This document shows, one piece after another, positions 16,917-27,000 of a stretch of 64,000 nucleotides of DNA. Both the position numbers and the translations under genes were made by a program. The notes under the pieces are model-generated. The model made no database searches. It was not told the origin of the DNA and was given only the letters and a program-made list of their open reading frames with translations. The stretch is from positions 9,077,487 through 9,141,486 of the forward strand of contig NZ_CP045997.1 in the NCBI RefSeq assembly GCF_010233585.1, read 5' to 3'. Source of the stretch: Spirosoma endbachense (lineage in GTDB: Bacteria > Bacteroidota > Bacteroidia > Cytophagales > Spirosomataceae). Each line of letters begins with the position of its first letter. Position 1 is the stretch's first letter.

Positions 16917-17375
16917 ATGGACCCAAAAGAAACGCTTAAGCAGCACATCGCTAAAACCACTTCCATTTCAGACGAGCAGTTCGATTTCATCTTTTCGCAT
17001 TTCAAGCCACAAGTATTCAAAAAAGGGCAAACCATTTTTGCGGCAGGTGACACTATAGACTGTGAGTTTTTCGTAGTTCGGGGTTGTTTAAAAACCTTTT
17101 ACATCAATGATGACTTGAAGATGTTTACTCTTCAAATCGCCATGCCTACCTGGTGGGCTTCTGATTACAGCGCTCTGTACACCGGTGTCAAAGCAACAGT
17201 CAGTCTGGATTGTATCACGGATTCGGAGGTACTTTGTCTGAAAGCAGAAGATCGGGAGAAACTTTGCCAGGAGATACACGCGATTGAACATTTCTTCCGA
17301 TGGCGTACCAATATGGGGTATGTGACAGCCCAAAAACAATTGCTTTCGATAATAAAGTTGATCGGAAATGGATAG
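16917..17375 (+). pseudogene. Crp/Fnr-family regulator truncated before its helix-turn-helix
   Basis: The 152-residue product contains a cyclic-nucleotide-binding-type sensor domain (about 20-120: FKPQVFKKGQTIFAAGDTIDCEFFVVRGCLK) and the start of the dimerisation helix (FRWRTNMGYVTAQKQLLSIIKL). In this family an HTH domain of about 70 residues follows; here a stop comes after only four more residues, and no HTH-like sequence was seen in the other plus-strand frames read downstream. It would be unable to bind DNA. The loss coincides with a change to bestrophin-like sequence just downstream, suggesting a deletion junction near 17365-17400. A short functional sensor protein is the alternative. 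Confidence 0.7.
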
Positions 17376-17390
17376 TCGCCCAAAACAAGC

Positions 17391-17603
17391 GTGTGGCTGG
17401 TTGTTTCCTTCAGCAGGCTTATTCCATGGATGAATATTTGCCTGGAACTGGCCGGAGAAAATACCGAGAATCCTTTTGAAGAAATCGCCAACCTTGAACC
17501 CATTTTGCAAATTTGTCAGCAGGTTGAAATTGAACTCACGCAAATGTCTGGGGAAGATGAACCAGCCGCTGAACTGCATCCTCAACATGACATCAATCAA
17601 TAA
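17391..17603 (+). pseudogene. Possible bestrophin C-terminal fragment
   Basis: Open frame of 70 residues. The segment IPWMNICLELAGENTENPFEE resembles the end of bacterial bestrophin-type chloride channels, where a last helix runs into E-L-x-x-E-x-x-E-N-P-F. The following part (LQICQQVEIELTQM) fits the short cytoplasmic helix after it. Everything upstream in a bestrophin is missing. It directly follows the truncated Crp/Fnr gene, so both look like the two ends of a deletion. Resemblance is judged by eye over about 35 residues and could be chance. Confidence 0.3.
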
Positions 17604-17661
17604 CGATTCTTTCTGAAGTCTGCGCGTCTGTTGCTCAGTCAAACCCCAAACTAATTGCATC

Positions 17662-18678
17662 ATGGAAGCACTCGATTCAGAAATTATTAATGCAGTGCCT
17701 ATTCTAACGAGCTTACGGGCACAATTACAAACCTTTGCTATTTCGCCCAGTGTCTTTTTAAGTCGTTCTCAAACGAATAGTCAGAACAACCAACCAGAAC
17801 CGTCGATTGCGAATCAGAATGAGAAGCCACAGGGAATCCATGAGGATGTTTTACCGAAGATCTTACAATTGCTGGGAATACGCAGCATGACCTTAAATTC
17901 CCGGCATGACCTTGATCCACTGGCAAATTTTAGCGTTGACATCCCCCAATCAGCAAGTAAACAATACCAGTGGCAATACATAAGAAGCAGGGGTTTGATT
18001 CAGGAACTACAGTCGCTATTTCAAAATTGCCGGATAATTGCGTTTAATGATTGGTCGAAACTGGCCGCTGCATCTGATCTCTGGACAGGTCTGCTGACTG
18101 ATGTCATTAAGCCAATTGAAAAGAAGGATTTGGAGTTTATTTTTTATCTGGGTGATCCTCAGAAAAAGCTCTCGTTTCAGGTCGATGAGGTCCTGGATAT
18201 CATCAGTGATTTTTCTTATTACGGCCAGGTCACTTTTGCTTTGAATGAAGGCGAAGCGATTAACCTCTGGAGAGTACTCAACGGCGTTCACTTGAATACC
18301 CCGGTTACGGTTCAGGGTTATAGCGACTTGAAACGAAAATATGTTTCCATTTTTCAGACAATGAACATCGCCCGGTTACTGATCTATTCGGCCAACAACG
18401 CGATTCTATTTACCAAACTAGAGCAATTTGTCCTTGCCCATGAACGGGTTACATCCACAATAGAAATGGCAACCGATGCCCGGCTTCATTTCATTAAAGG
18501 ATTCAGCATTGGCCTAATTCACCAACTGGACATGCCGCGCTGTCTGGCACTTGGGCTTATCGTTTTTGGCAGTTATGGTGAACGAAGAACCAGCCCCGAT
18601 CGAAAAGACCTTATAGCCTATATAAACCGGTGGATTGACGATCTCCAGCAATCGGAAACGATGCCCCATTACCAGTAA
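17662..18678 (+). CDS. Hypothetical protein
   Basis: Protein of 338 residues not recognised. It has no signal peptide or membrane helix. Residues 45-65 are polar and Gln/Asn-rich (NSQNNQPEPSIANQNEKPQ), likely a linker between an N-terminal helical segment and a main domain (about 65-335) of mixed helices and strands, for example KDLEFIFYLGDPQKKLSFQVDEVLDIISDF and ARLLIYSANNAILFTKLEQF. Codon use and composition match the neighbours, so the frame is probably real. It lies between the broken Crp/Fnr region and an SDR gene. Confidence 0.6.
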   Translation: MEALDSEIINAVPILTSLRAQLQTFAISPSVFLSRSQTNSQNNQPEPSIANQNEKPQGIHEDVLPKILQLLGIRSMTLNSRHDLDPLANFSVDIPQSASKQYQWQYIRSRGLIQELQSLFQNCRIIAFNDWSKLAAASDLWTGLLTDVIKPIEKKDLEFIFYLGDPQKKLSFQVDEVLDIISDFSYYGQVTFALNEGEAINLWRVLNGVHLNTPVTVQGYSDLKRKYVSIFQTMNIARLLIYSANNAILFTKLEQFVLAHERVTSTIEMATDARLHFIKGFSIGLIHQLDMPRCLALGLIVFGSYGERRTSPDRKDLIAYINRWIDDLQQSETMPHYQ

Positions 18679-18801
18679 TCAATCTGCATCCTGCCTTGTC
18701 AAACGCTTTCTATTCGATTGATAATAGCGCCTTGGCATAAAAGGCGATTAAGTAAAATTACCCAATCGCACAAAGAACCCATCGCGAAAACCGCAACGAA
18801 T

Positions 18802-19644
18802 ATGAACACGACAAAAGTTTGGTACGTAACCGGAGCGTCTCAGGGATTAGGATTGAGTCTGGTGAAAAAATTACTGACAAGCGGCTACAAAGTAGCCGCA
18901 ACCTCTCGCACCCTTAATGTCCTGCTACAAGCCGTTGGCATACAGGACGAAGCTTATTTCCTGCCATTGGCCGTTGATCTGACGAATGCAGACTCGATCC
19001 GGCAGTCGATTCAGCAAACCACAGCTATTTTTGGCCGGATCGATGTAGTTGTCAATAATGCAGGGTACGGCATGAGTGGATCCGTTGAGGATATTAGCGA
19101 CCAGGATGTTCGTACTATCTTTTCCATCAATGTACTGGCAACGATTCAGGTGACGAAAGCCGTGTTGCCGCTGATGCGCCATCAGCGATCCGGCTATGTC
19201 ATCAATATCGCTTCCGTCGCCGGTTTTGCAGGCGCTCCTGGCTGGTCGATCTATTCCGCTACTAAAGCAGCAGTAATCGCTTTTTCAGAAGTACTGGCCG
19301 CTGATGTGAGGGAATTTGGAATTAATGTGACTGTTGCCGAACCCTCTGGCTTTCGCACGGGCTTTCTGACCAAAGAGTCACTCGTGCTTGCCGAAAGTTC
19401 GTTAGACGACTACAAAGCTATTAAAAACACGCAGGATCGTTACCTGGCCATGAATGGTCAACAAGCCGGAGATCCCGAAAAAGCCGCTGCGCTATTTATC
19501 GAACTCGCTGAGCATCCGGAGCCTCCCCTACACCTGTTTATGGGTGTCGATGCATTTAATCGAGCCAGCGAAAAAATTAGCGACTTATCTGCTGAGCTAA
19601 CCGTATGGAAAGACCTATCATTTGCTGTCGATTTCCAATCCTGA
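18802..19644 (+). CDS. SDR-family oxidoreductase
   Basis: Classical short-chain dehydrogenase/reductase of 280 residues. The ATG at 18802 was chosen because the Rossmann start VWYVTGASQGLG follows directly; 28 upstream residues from 18718 have no family counterpart and contain a hairpin (18728-18746). TGASQGLG binds NAD(P), NNAGYG is structural, and the catalytic Ser (NIASVAGF) and Tyr/Lys (YSATK) are intact. The length and the C-terminal extension match the 'oxidoreductase' branch with PEKAAALFIELAEHPEPPLHL. Its TGA overlaps the ATG of the transporter gene, so they are probably coupled. Confidence 0.9.
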   Translation: MNTTKVWYVTGASQGLGLSLVKKLLTSGYKVAATSRTLNVLLQAVGIQDEAYFLPLAVDLTNADSIRQSIQQTTAIFGRIDVVVNNAGYGMSGSVEDISDQDVRTIFSINVLATIQVTKAVLPLMRHQRSGYVINIASVAGFAGAPGWSIYSATKAAVIAFSEVLAADVREFGINVTVAEPSGFRTGFLTKESLVLAESSLDDYKAIKNTQDRYLAMNGQQAGDPEKAAALFIELAEHPEPPLHLFMGVDAFNRASEKISDLSAELTVWKDLSFAVDFQS

Positions 19645-20087
19645 TGAATTTACTGGTTTTTATCATCTCGGGTATTGCCGTGGGTATGCTGATTCCGCTT
19701 ATACCTGTTTATACTGCCGTATTGAATCGTTTCACCGGTGGCTTGTATAACTCGGCTCCCATCATTTTTGGCATTGGGTTAGTCCTGACGATCGGGCTAA
19801 AAGTGCTTTTAACCAGGGAGGTTATCTGGCCTGTGCAAGTTGTCAAGGCGCCCTGGTATTCGTTTATGGGTGGTGCAATTTTAGCTATCTACTTGCTATT
19901 GACTCCGTTGTTATTGCCTCGTTTAGGGGTTGGGTTAACCATCAGCTTAATTGTTTTTGGTCAATTACTCATGGCTGTATTGATTGATCACGTTGGTCTG
20001 TTTGGCAACGATACATTCCCGCTCAATTGGCCTCGGGCTGGTGGCCTTCTTCTTATTGCAATTGGTGTTTGGTTGTTAAAGAAATAA
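19644..20087 (+). CDS. YdcZ/DUF606-type DMT-family transporter
   Basis: Small integral membrane protein of 147 residues with five predicted helices: IISGIAVGMLIPLIPVYTAVL, IIFGIGLVLTIGLKVLL, YSFMGGAILAIYLLLTPLLL, VGLTISLIVFGQLLMAVLIDHVGLFG and the final GGLLLIAIGVWLLKK. The VFGQLLMAVLIDHVGLFG stretch is characteristic of DUF606 proteins in the drug/metabolite transporter group. The ATG at 19644 overlaps the previous stop (TGATG). Substrate unknown. The gene ends at a palindromic element between convergent genes. Confidence 0.85.
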   Translation: MNLLVFIISGIAVGMLIPLIPVYTAVLNRFTGGLYNSAPIIFGIGLVLTIGLKVLLTREVIWPVQVVKAPWYSFMGGAILAIYLLLTPLLLPRLGVGLTISLIVFGQLLMAVLIDHVGLFGNDTFPLNWPRAGGLLLIAIGVWLLKK

Positions 20088-20103
20088 GTCGCCTTATGTT
20101 TAA

Positions 20104-20177
20104 GCCTTTCACTGTGAGAAGCGTATTACGGTTACTAATGATCACTAAGAACCGTGGCACGCTTCTCAGTGAAAGGC
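20104..20177. repeat. Long palindrome between convergent genes, family A copy 1
   Basis: Left arm 20104-20132 (GCCTTTCACT...ACGGTT) pairs with right arm 20150-20177 (AACCGTGGCACG...AAAGGC), about 25 pairs with one 2-nt bulge and three mismatches, loop of about 17 nt. It shares ACGGTTACTAAT and AACCGTGGCACG with the element at 49979-50060, so the two are copies of one dispersed repeat. There is no T-tract, so intrinsic termination is not certain. Confidence 0.65.
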
Positions 20178-20199
20178 CTAAATTGATTGGTATAAATTC

Positions 20200-20234
20200 G
20201 ACAGAAATGGATTCCATTCAAATTGATTTCTGTC
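20200..20234. terminator. Hairpin between the transporter and kinase genes
   Basis: GACAGAAAT (20200-20208) and ATTTCTGTC (20226-20234) form a 9-bp stem; the loop contains a small inner stem (AATGG/CCATT) that competes with it. It lies 77 bp past the 3' end of the minus-strand kinase gene. It could serve as a terminator for the convergent transcripts; the T-run is weak. Confidence 0.3.
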
Positions 20235-20310
20235 AATAACAAGTCAAAAAACCATGACAAAGACAGCTTTAATCCGCTTTGACCATTGGGAATCATCATC
20301 CTGAAGCGAA

Positions 20311-22608
20311 TTATTGATAGCTATAATCCGTATGCGAACCGAACGAAGTAAGCTGATGCTCCGAAAAGGTTAACTGGATGGTTAGACCGCCCTGGCTGAT
20401 GATCGATAACTGCCCGCCCAATTGGTCACTGAAGCCCTGGATCAAAGTCATGCCCAACGACTGACTCCGGCTGGGGTCAAAGTCAGGGGGTAAGCCCACT
20501 CCATCATCCTGAATGGTTAGCTCATACCTGTGCTCGCCTATCCGCAGAAACCCTAAACTAACCCGCCCTGTGCGTCCACCCGGAAAGGCATACTTGAGGG
20601 AGTTGGTGATAGCCTCATTGATGATCAACCCCAAAGGCACCGCCTGGATGACATCCAGCTCGATTGGCTCCACCTGGACCGCAAACCCAATCGGTTGGGG
20701 CAGTTCATACGACTCCTGCAGGTAAGCTACCACCTCCTGGATATACTCGGCGATGGGGATACGGGCGATGCCCTGGGCCTGGTAGAGCTTCTGGTGGATC
20801 AGGGCCATGGCCTGCACCCGATGCTGGCTCTGCTGGATGGCCGACAGGGCCGCATTATCGGAGAGATAGCTAGCCTGGGAGTTCAACAGGCTCATCACCA
20901 CCTGGAGGTTGTTTTTGACCCGGTGGTGGATCTCCTTCATCAGCCGTTCTTTCTCGGCCAACAGCCGCTGCAAGTCCTGGTTCTTGTGGTGGATCTGGTT
21001 TTGCTGGGTATGCAGCACCTGCTGGTGGGCCTGCAGTTCCTGGTGTTGGGCCTGTAGCTGGTGTTGTTGAGCCTGAAGTAGTTCATGTTGTTGCTGCAAC
21101 TGCTGGTTGCTGCGCTTTTTCAGGCGGAATCGGTTGTAGGTTAGCCCCAGCAGCAACAGGAGTAGGAAGGCTCCCAGGCCAATCGAGTTGCGCACTAGCC
21201 GGTCTTGCTGGAGTTGCTGATTTTGGAGTTGCTGTTGCTGGGAGAGGACCTGAATGCGTTGGTTTTGCAGGCGGAGGTCTTTGTCTTTCTGTTCGGTCTC
21301 GTACTGGGTTCTGAGTTCTTCGAACTGACGGTTTTTGGTCTGGTTGAAGAGGGAGTCGTTGATGGCGGTCGCCAGTTGGAAGTGTTGGAGGGCGGAGCGG
21401 AGGTTTCCCTGGGCGGAGTCAATCTGATAGAGTGCCCGATGAATGCTGACTGCTTCATCAGGGAATCGGCCATGCTGGCTTGCCGTCAGGGCTTTTTGGA
21501 AGAAATGTCGGGCCAGTTCATAGCGTTTGGTGAGCCAGTAAACCTCGCCAAGCTTCTTGTTGAAATCGGTCACACCTCCAATGTTTGTGCTTTTTTCGAA
21601 AAATGGCAATAAGTGTTTATACAATCGTTCTGCCAGTTCATACTGGCCTAAAACAACGTAGCTTTGGGCCAGGAAGTAAGTTAAAGGAACACTTTGATGG
21701 TCGGGATCGTGACGGGCCAGCTCAATAATGGTTAACGCCTGTTGGCGGGCTTGAGAGAGCTGCTGGTTTTCCTGGTATAGAATCATCAGTTTGCTGCGAT
21801 ACCCTGCTATTCGGTTGATAGACTCATTATCCTCATGGAAACCGAATAAGCGAAGTAGTCTATGTACATAGTTAATGGCTCTAGCATCGTCACCTAATCG
21901 CTCATACATTTCAGCCAAATTGCCATTAATATCTAATTGGTATAATAGGTTTTTGCTATGTTCAGCCAGTCGTAAGCTTTGTAGATAGGCTTGTAGGGCT
22001 AGTTGGAAGTTACCCATCTTATGATGAAGAAACCCAATTTGCTCCAGGGTGTAATAAATGGTAGTATCACCGTAGGATTGCTGAATGGCTAAGGCCTCCA
22101 TAACGAATGGGAGTGCCATTTTCACCCCAACGTGTACTCGAACTATGTCGGCCAGATCTTGCAGTACTTTGGCTGTCCTCGGTTTATCGCCTACCTGCTT
22201 ATAAGCCTTCAGCGTCTGCTGGTAGTAATCGAAAGTCCTGGTGGAATCATAGCGTTCACCGAAACTAAAACACTTTGCTTGCAGATAGAGTCCATCCGCT
22301 TTCCAACGAAGTCGATGTACTCCTATACTCAACCTCACTACCTGCTGGGCATAGCCAATGGCACTATCCAACAGAAAATGGATTTCACGTAACGTAGAAT
22401 GACTTCTACTTCTTCGGCCTTCCTTATAGTGATCGTAGTATTGTTGACCGATTTGCAGCAGTAATCGTGTTCGGTTCGTGTCTGCTGGCGCATGCACCAG
22501 CCGCCCTTTCAGGCTATCAATTTGATCCTTGGCCTGAGACCAGGCTCTGTTAGGTTTTAAAGCAGTGACTACAATCACGGCGATAAAAACGACACGGTAA
22601 AGGCTCAT
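20311..22608 (-). CDS. TPR-containing sensor histidine kinase (HisKA_2 type)
   Basis: Membrane sensor kinase of 765 residues. A signal peptide (about 1-25) is followed by a periplasmic TPR array (about 100-430; for example [31 protein letters not shown]), one transmembrane helix (about 471-493) and a long Gln-rich coiled coil. The phosphoacceptor motif [12 protein letters not shown] is at about 558-569 and the ATPase domain carries [12 protein letters not shown] and [10 protein letters not shown]. No response regulator is attached or adjacent. The gene follows SusD by 77 bp on the same strand, so it may be the last gene of the SusCD transcript and sense its substrate or envelope state. Confidence 0.9.
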   Translation of the reverse strand: MSLYRVVFIAVIVVTALKPNRAWSQAKDQIDSLKGRLVHAPADTNRTRLLLQIGQQYYDHYKEGRRSRSHSTLREIHFLLDSAIGYAQQVVRLSIGVHRLRWKADGLYLQAKCFSFGERYDSTRTFDYYQQTLKAYKQVGDKPRTAKVLQDLADIVRVHVGVKMALPFVMEALAIQQSYGDTTIYYTLEQIGFLHHKMGNFQLALQAYLQSLRLAEHSKNLLYQLDINGNLAEMYERLGDDARAINYVHRLLRLFGFHEDNESINRIAGYRSKLMILYQENQQLSQARQQALTIIELARHDPDHQSVPLTYFLAQSYVVLGQYELAERLYKHLLPFFEKSTNIGGVTDFNKKLGEVYWLTKRYELARHFFQKALTASQHGRFPDEAVSIHRALYQIDSAQGNLRSALQHFQLATAINDSLFNQTKNRQFEELRTQYETEQKDKDLRLQNQRIQVLSQQQQLQNQQLQQDRLVRNSIGLGAFLLLLLLGLTYNRFRLKKRSNQQLQQQHELLQAQQHQLQAQHQELQAHQQVLHTQQNQIHHKNQDLQRLLAEKERLMKEIHHRVKNNLQVVMSLLNSQASYLSDNAALSAIQQSQHRVQAMALIHQKLYQAQGIARIPIAEYIQEVVAYLQESYELPQPIGFAVQVEPIELDVIQAVPLGLIINEAITNSLKYAFPGGRTGRVSLGFLRIGEHRYELTIQDDGVGLPPDFDPSRSQSLGMTLIQGFSDQLGGQLSIISQGGLTIQLTFSEHQLTSFGSHTDYSYQ

Positions 22609-22685
22609 GGCACATCAGCTTGTTTCGGAGTAGTCAACTTGAAGTTATAGGCAAATTGCTGATTTACAGTCGTGAATTCGCCTGA

Positions 22686-24035
22686 TTAATAACTTTCATT
22701 CTGCGTTAAGTTCGGGTTCAAACGCAGGTCCTGCTGTGGAATAGGTAGCCGCAATTTGTTGGGGTCTACTATGCCTAGTATCTGCTGAGCACGGCCGGTT
22801 CGAATCAGGTCAAACCAGCGGTGGCCCTCCATGGCTAATTCCACCCGCCGTTCCTGCTCGATAGCGCGGAGTAATTCATTTTGATTCTGAATGGTTAATG
22901 TCCCAAGTCCGGCTCGTTGCCGAATTTGGTTAACCAGGGCTAAGCTTTCCGCCAATTCGCCCAGTTGTGCCAAGGCTTCGGCCCGGATCAATAGCACCTC
23001 GGCGAAGCGCATCACCGGCACATCATCGTCCTGGGTACTGATGCGGAAGTACTTGATGCCAATACCGGCTGGTATGACCTTGCCATCCAGCAAAATACCA
23101 CCCGGCGAAATGGACGCGTCTTTTCGTCGGTCACCCGGTTCGTAAGCCGCTTCCAGTGTAGAGCCAATCCCCCGAGGCCCTACTTCATTGCGGCCACCCA
23201 GGGCCGTCGAAAAAAACCAAAAGGCTAATCCGTTCGTGCTGGTCGAATTGTACTGGAGCTCCAAAATAGATTCTCCCGTGTTCCTGGTCGCAAACAACAA
23301 CCGGTAGTCTGTCACCAGTGAGAACAGTTTTCGCTGGATGATGGCTCCACTCAAGGCGGCAGCGGTAGCGTAATCCTGCCGTTGTAACGCTACGCGTGCG
23401 CTCAGCGTCTGAGCGGCTGCCTGAGTCGCCCGACCTACTGCCACCTGGGGCAGGTCAGGCGTGGCCTCGCCCAGGTCAGTCTGGATGCGGGCGTACACTT
23501 GATCTGCGGGCGCACGGCTAACCAGCAGATTATCGGCTGTTCGGGTAGGAGAGGTAATTAGTGGAACGTCACCCCAGTAGCGAACCAGTTGAAAGTATAG
23601 GAGCGCTCGGGCAAACTTAGCCTCGGCGATTAGCTGTTTCTGGTCCGCGAAAGCAGGATCTGCGATTAAGGGTACTTGATCCAGGAGGTTATTGGCCTGG
23701 TTAATGCCCTGATACATAGTCTGCCATAAGCCACTAACTGAACCGTTAGCCGCTAAGATGGCGTGGTTTTTGAATTCATTCAGGTCAGTTAAACTGCCGT
23801 TGTGGGCCAGATTGTCGGCCAGCAAGTCGGGATAAACCGTGTAGGTTTGGCCGTAACCCGAGGCCAGACTGGCGTATAAGCCCATGATGGCCGCCCGGGC
23901 TCCAGCCGGATCAGCGATGGCCTCCTCAGTTGATACGGCCGACTGCGGTGGCTGATCCAGGAATGTTTTACAAGCTCCCAAAGCAACCCAGACGCTCAGC
24001 AGTGCTATATATCGAATTATCAGATGAGTTTTCAT
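22686..24035 (-). CDS. SusD/RagB-family outer-membrane lipoprotein
   Basis: Surface-exposed substrate-binding partner of the SusC transporter, 449 residues. The signal peptide ends in the lipobox LGAC (Cys22), followed by the usual FLDQPPQSAVSTEEA. The N-terminal SusD-like helical part (AKFARALLYFQLVRYWGDVPLIT) and the C-terminal family signature (RFAEVLLIRAEALAQLG, EQERRVELAMEGHRWFDLIRTG) are both clear. It starts 11 bp after the SusC stop codon, so the pair is co-expressed. The ligand cannot be inferred from sequence; the nearby DUF4038 enzyme hints at a plant glycan. Confidence 0.95.
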   Translation of the reverse strand: MKTHLIIRYIALLSVWVALGACKTFLDQPPQSAVSTEEAIADPAGARAAIMGLYASLASGYGQTYTVYPDLLADNLAHNGSLTDLNEFKNHAILAANGSVSGLWQTMYQGINQANNLLDQVPLIADPAFADQKQLIAEAKFARALLYFQLVRYWGDVPLITSPTRTADNLLVSRAPADQVYARIQTDLGEATPDLPQVAVGRATQAAAQTLSARVALQRQDYATAAALSGAIIQRKLFSLVTDYRLLFATRNTGESILELQYNSTSTNGLAFWFFSTALGGRNEVGPRGIGSTLEAAYEPGDRRKDASISPGGILLDGKVIPAGIGIKYFRISTQDDDVPVMRFAEVLLIRAEALAQLGELAESLALVNQIRQRAGLGTLTIQNQNELLRAIEQERRVELAMEGHRWFDLIRTGRAQQILGIVDPNKLRLPIPQQDLRLNPNLTQNESY

Positions 24036-24046
24036 GCGTTTTTTGA

Positions 24047-27000
24047 TTAAAAGCCCAGTTGAATGCCTACCAGAAACGTACGGGCTTGCGGTATGACAAA
24101 AAAGTCGCTGCCTGCTACCAGACTTTGGTCGGTCAGGGTGTTTACCTCGGGATCGTAGCCGGTGTAGTGAGTAAAGGTGAGTAAATTCTGCGCGGTGGCA
24201 TAAAAGCGAAGCCTGGCTTTCCTGAGCTGACTAATGCGTAAGGTGTAACCAACAGCGAGATTCTTGAGCCGCAAAAACGAACCGTCCTCAATGAATCGAT
24301 CCGAAATGCGGGTGTTATTGTTGGGATTGCCCTGAGCGGCTCGGGGCATGCTGGTGCTGGGTCGCTCGGGAGTCCAGCGGTTGCGGACACTGGTCCATTG
24401 CCCATACTGACTGCTCATACTTTCACCAATTGAACGAGTGTAGTTGTAGATGTCATTTCCGTAGGTAAACTGGAGAAACAGCGAAACGTCAAGTCCCCGA
24501 AAGGTTAGTTTGTTGGCCAGCCCACCAAAAAAAGACGGTTGAGCGGACCCAATGACGGTTTGATCCGCCGAAGTAATGCGGCCGTCTCCGTTGAGGTCTT
24601 TAAATTGAATATCACCCGGCCGGGTATTCGCTGACTGGTAGAAGGAAGTAGATCCGTATAGGGCCTGGCTGGCCTGATTCAACGCATCAATTTCTGCCTG
24701 CGTCTGAAAGATACGGGCTACCTGAGAGCCATAAAAAGCCCCGACGGGTTGCCCCTCCTGCACCCAGTTGGCGTAGCCCACCGAGAAAGGTGTTCCCCCA
24801 TAGAGCTTCGTAACGGTATTGCGAATAAAGGAGAGATTGAAACTGGTCTGCCACTGCCACTGGCTTTGTGGCCGATTGACGAAGCTGACCTCCAGCTCCA
24901 CGCCCCGATTTTGTAAGGACCCAATGTTTTCGTTGATTTGAGAAAAGCCGGATGTTAAGGGCAGCTGCCGAGCTTGTAACAGATCGTTGGTTCGACGGAT
25001 AAAGTAATTGGCCGACAGGCTCAGTCGATTGGCAATCAGAGCTACATCTACCCCCAGATTCAGTTCACGAGTCTTCTCCCAGCTCAGGGCAGGATTAGCC
25101 AGTTGTAGTGGCACCAGGCTGGTTTGTTGCAGGTAACTTCTGCCAACGCCAAATAGTCCCAACGCAGGCGTTTGATTCGTAAGTGTCCCCATGTTGGCAT
25201 TACCCGTCAGGCCATAACTGGCTCTTACTTTCAAAAAGCTAAGCAGGGCGTTCGGTTGCCCTTTTCCGTCATAGAGAACCCAGCCAATTGAACCGACCGG
25301 GAAAACACCGTATCGCCGGTCTTGATTAAAGCGCGAAGAGCCATCTGCCCGCAAAGTGGCCGAGATCAGCAGCTTCTCCCGAAAGGCGTATTGCAGCCGG
25401 GAGAAAAAAGAAGTGAGTGCCCAGGTAGCACCATCTGAGGAAGCTCCCGTTTTCACCGAACCGGCCGTCAGGCGGGAGATCGAATTGCCCGGAAAGTTTG
25501 TCGCCGACGCCGTTAGTGTTTCAAAAGCAGAAGTCTGCCAACCCGCTCCAGCCAGGGCTGTAAAGCTATGGCGCTGGCGCAGGACGGTTGAATAGGTCAA
25601 TGTGCTTTCCAGCAACCAGTTGAAATTCTGCCGGTAATCTGACCGTCCTGACCCGTTAGCCCGTGAGCCATTCAGGGTAGTGGTGGGGTAGAATACATCT
25701 TCTTTTAGCACCAGGTTGTCAACCCCAATATTCGTCCGCCACTGGAGAGCCGGGCTGAAACGATACTCCGCAAATGCCGTTCCTACTACCCGATTCGTGC
25801 GGGAATCGAATTGGGTTTCGGTTCCCTCGGCAACCGGATTACTCGCCGACCCCAATGGGTCCAGGGCATAAGAACCATTCGGATTGCGGACCGGAATGTG
25901 GCTACCCAGGAACAGAGCTGAGCCGAGAACCCCATTGATAAAATTATCACCGTTGATGCGGTTATTCAGCGCCCGGCTCAACGTCAGACTGGTGCCGAAC
26001 TGTAGCTTAGGGCTGAACCAGTGATCCAGGTTCAGCCGTACGCTCCCCCGCCGGAAGTCGGAGCCCAGGACAATGCCCTGCTGGCGAAAGTATGTACCTG
26101 ACAGATAAAAGCGGGTCTGCTGATTCCCTCCCGAGGCCGATAAGGAATACTCCCGGATCGGGGCTGTGCGGAACACCTCCCGTTGCCAGTTGGTCGTGGT
26201 AGCATTGGCCGGATCAGGATATTGGGGCGAGAGACCCACGGCGGTACGTTGTTCGTTCAACAAAACTTCCTGCTCTGGTCCTGAGAGCATAGCCAATAGC
26301 TTAGGCACGCTCTGAACTCCTTCATAAGCCTTTATGTCCAAAGCCGTAGGCCCACTTTTGCCTCGTTTGGTGGTAATCAGCACCACGCCATTGGATGCGC
26401 GGGAACCATAGATAGCTGCTGCCGCAGCGTCTTTCAGGATTTGAATGGAGGCAATGTCCTGAGGGTTCAAGTCACTCAGGGCGTTCAGCGACTGCCCGCC
26501 CAGATAAAAACCCGAAAAGTCACCCGTATTAATGGGCATACCATCCACTACGTAGAGTGGCTCCGCAGTGGCGTTGAGTGAATTAGTGCCCCGAATTCGC
26601 ACTTTGAGGCTGGTGGCGGGTGTTCCCGAACTCTGAGTGACCAGGACCCCGGCTGCTCTACCCTGCAGTGCCTGGTCGGGGCTAAGCAGGGGAACGTCAC
26701 TGAATTGTTGGGCCGTTATAGAGGATACTGACCCGGTAAGTTCACGCCTGGCCTGACTGCCATAGCCGATGACAATAGCTTCGTCCAGAAACGTGGTAGC
26801 TAAGACCAGGTATATGGTCATCGTAGTACGATTTCCGATGGCAACTGCACTAGGTCGTCTACCGACCATGGTTACCAATAACGTATCATAGCCTGGGCTT
26901 GCAGTTAGCGAAAAATGCCCATTAGCATCGGTTAGGGCACCTTTGCCTGAACCCTTCAGGACAACGTTGACACCGGCCAGGGGCTGGTTGTCTTCCTGAG

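Noticed and set aside
17088..17663. 191-codon minus-strand frame opposite the truncated Crp/Fnr gene
   Set aside because: No family features, and it runs antisense to a recognisable cyclic-nucleotide-binding domain.
20985..21240. Tandem-repeat appearance of CTG/TTG-rich DNA
   Set aside because: Explained by the Gln-rich coiled coil of the histidine kinase; no independent repeat unit.
20664..21612. Long open frames opposite the histidine kinase coiled-coil region
   Set aside because: They arise from the low-complexity Gln/Leu-rich coiled-coil codons read backwards; the kinase frame is clearly the real one.
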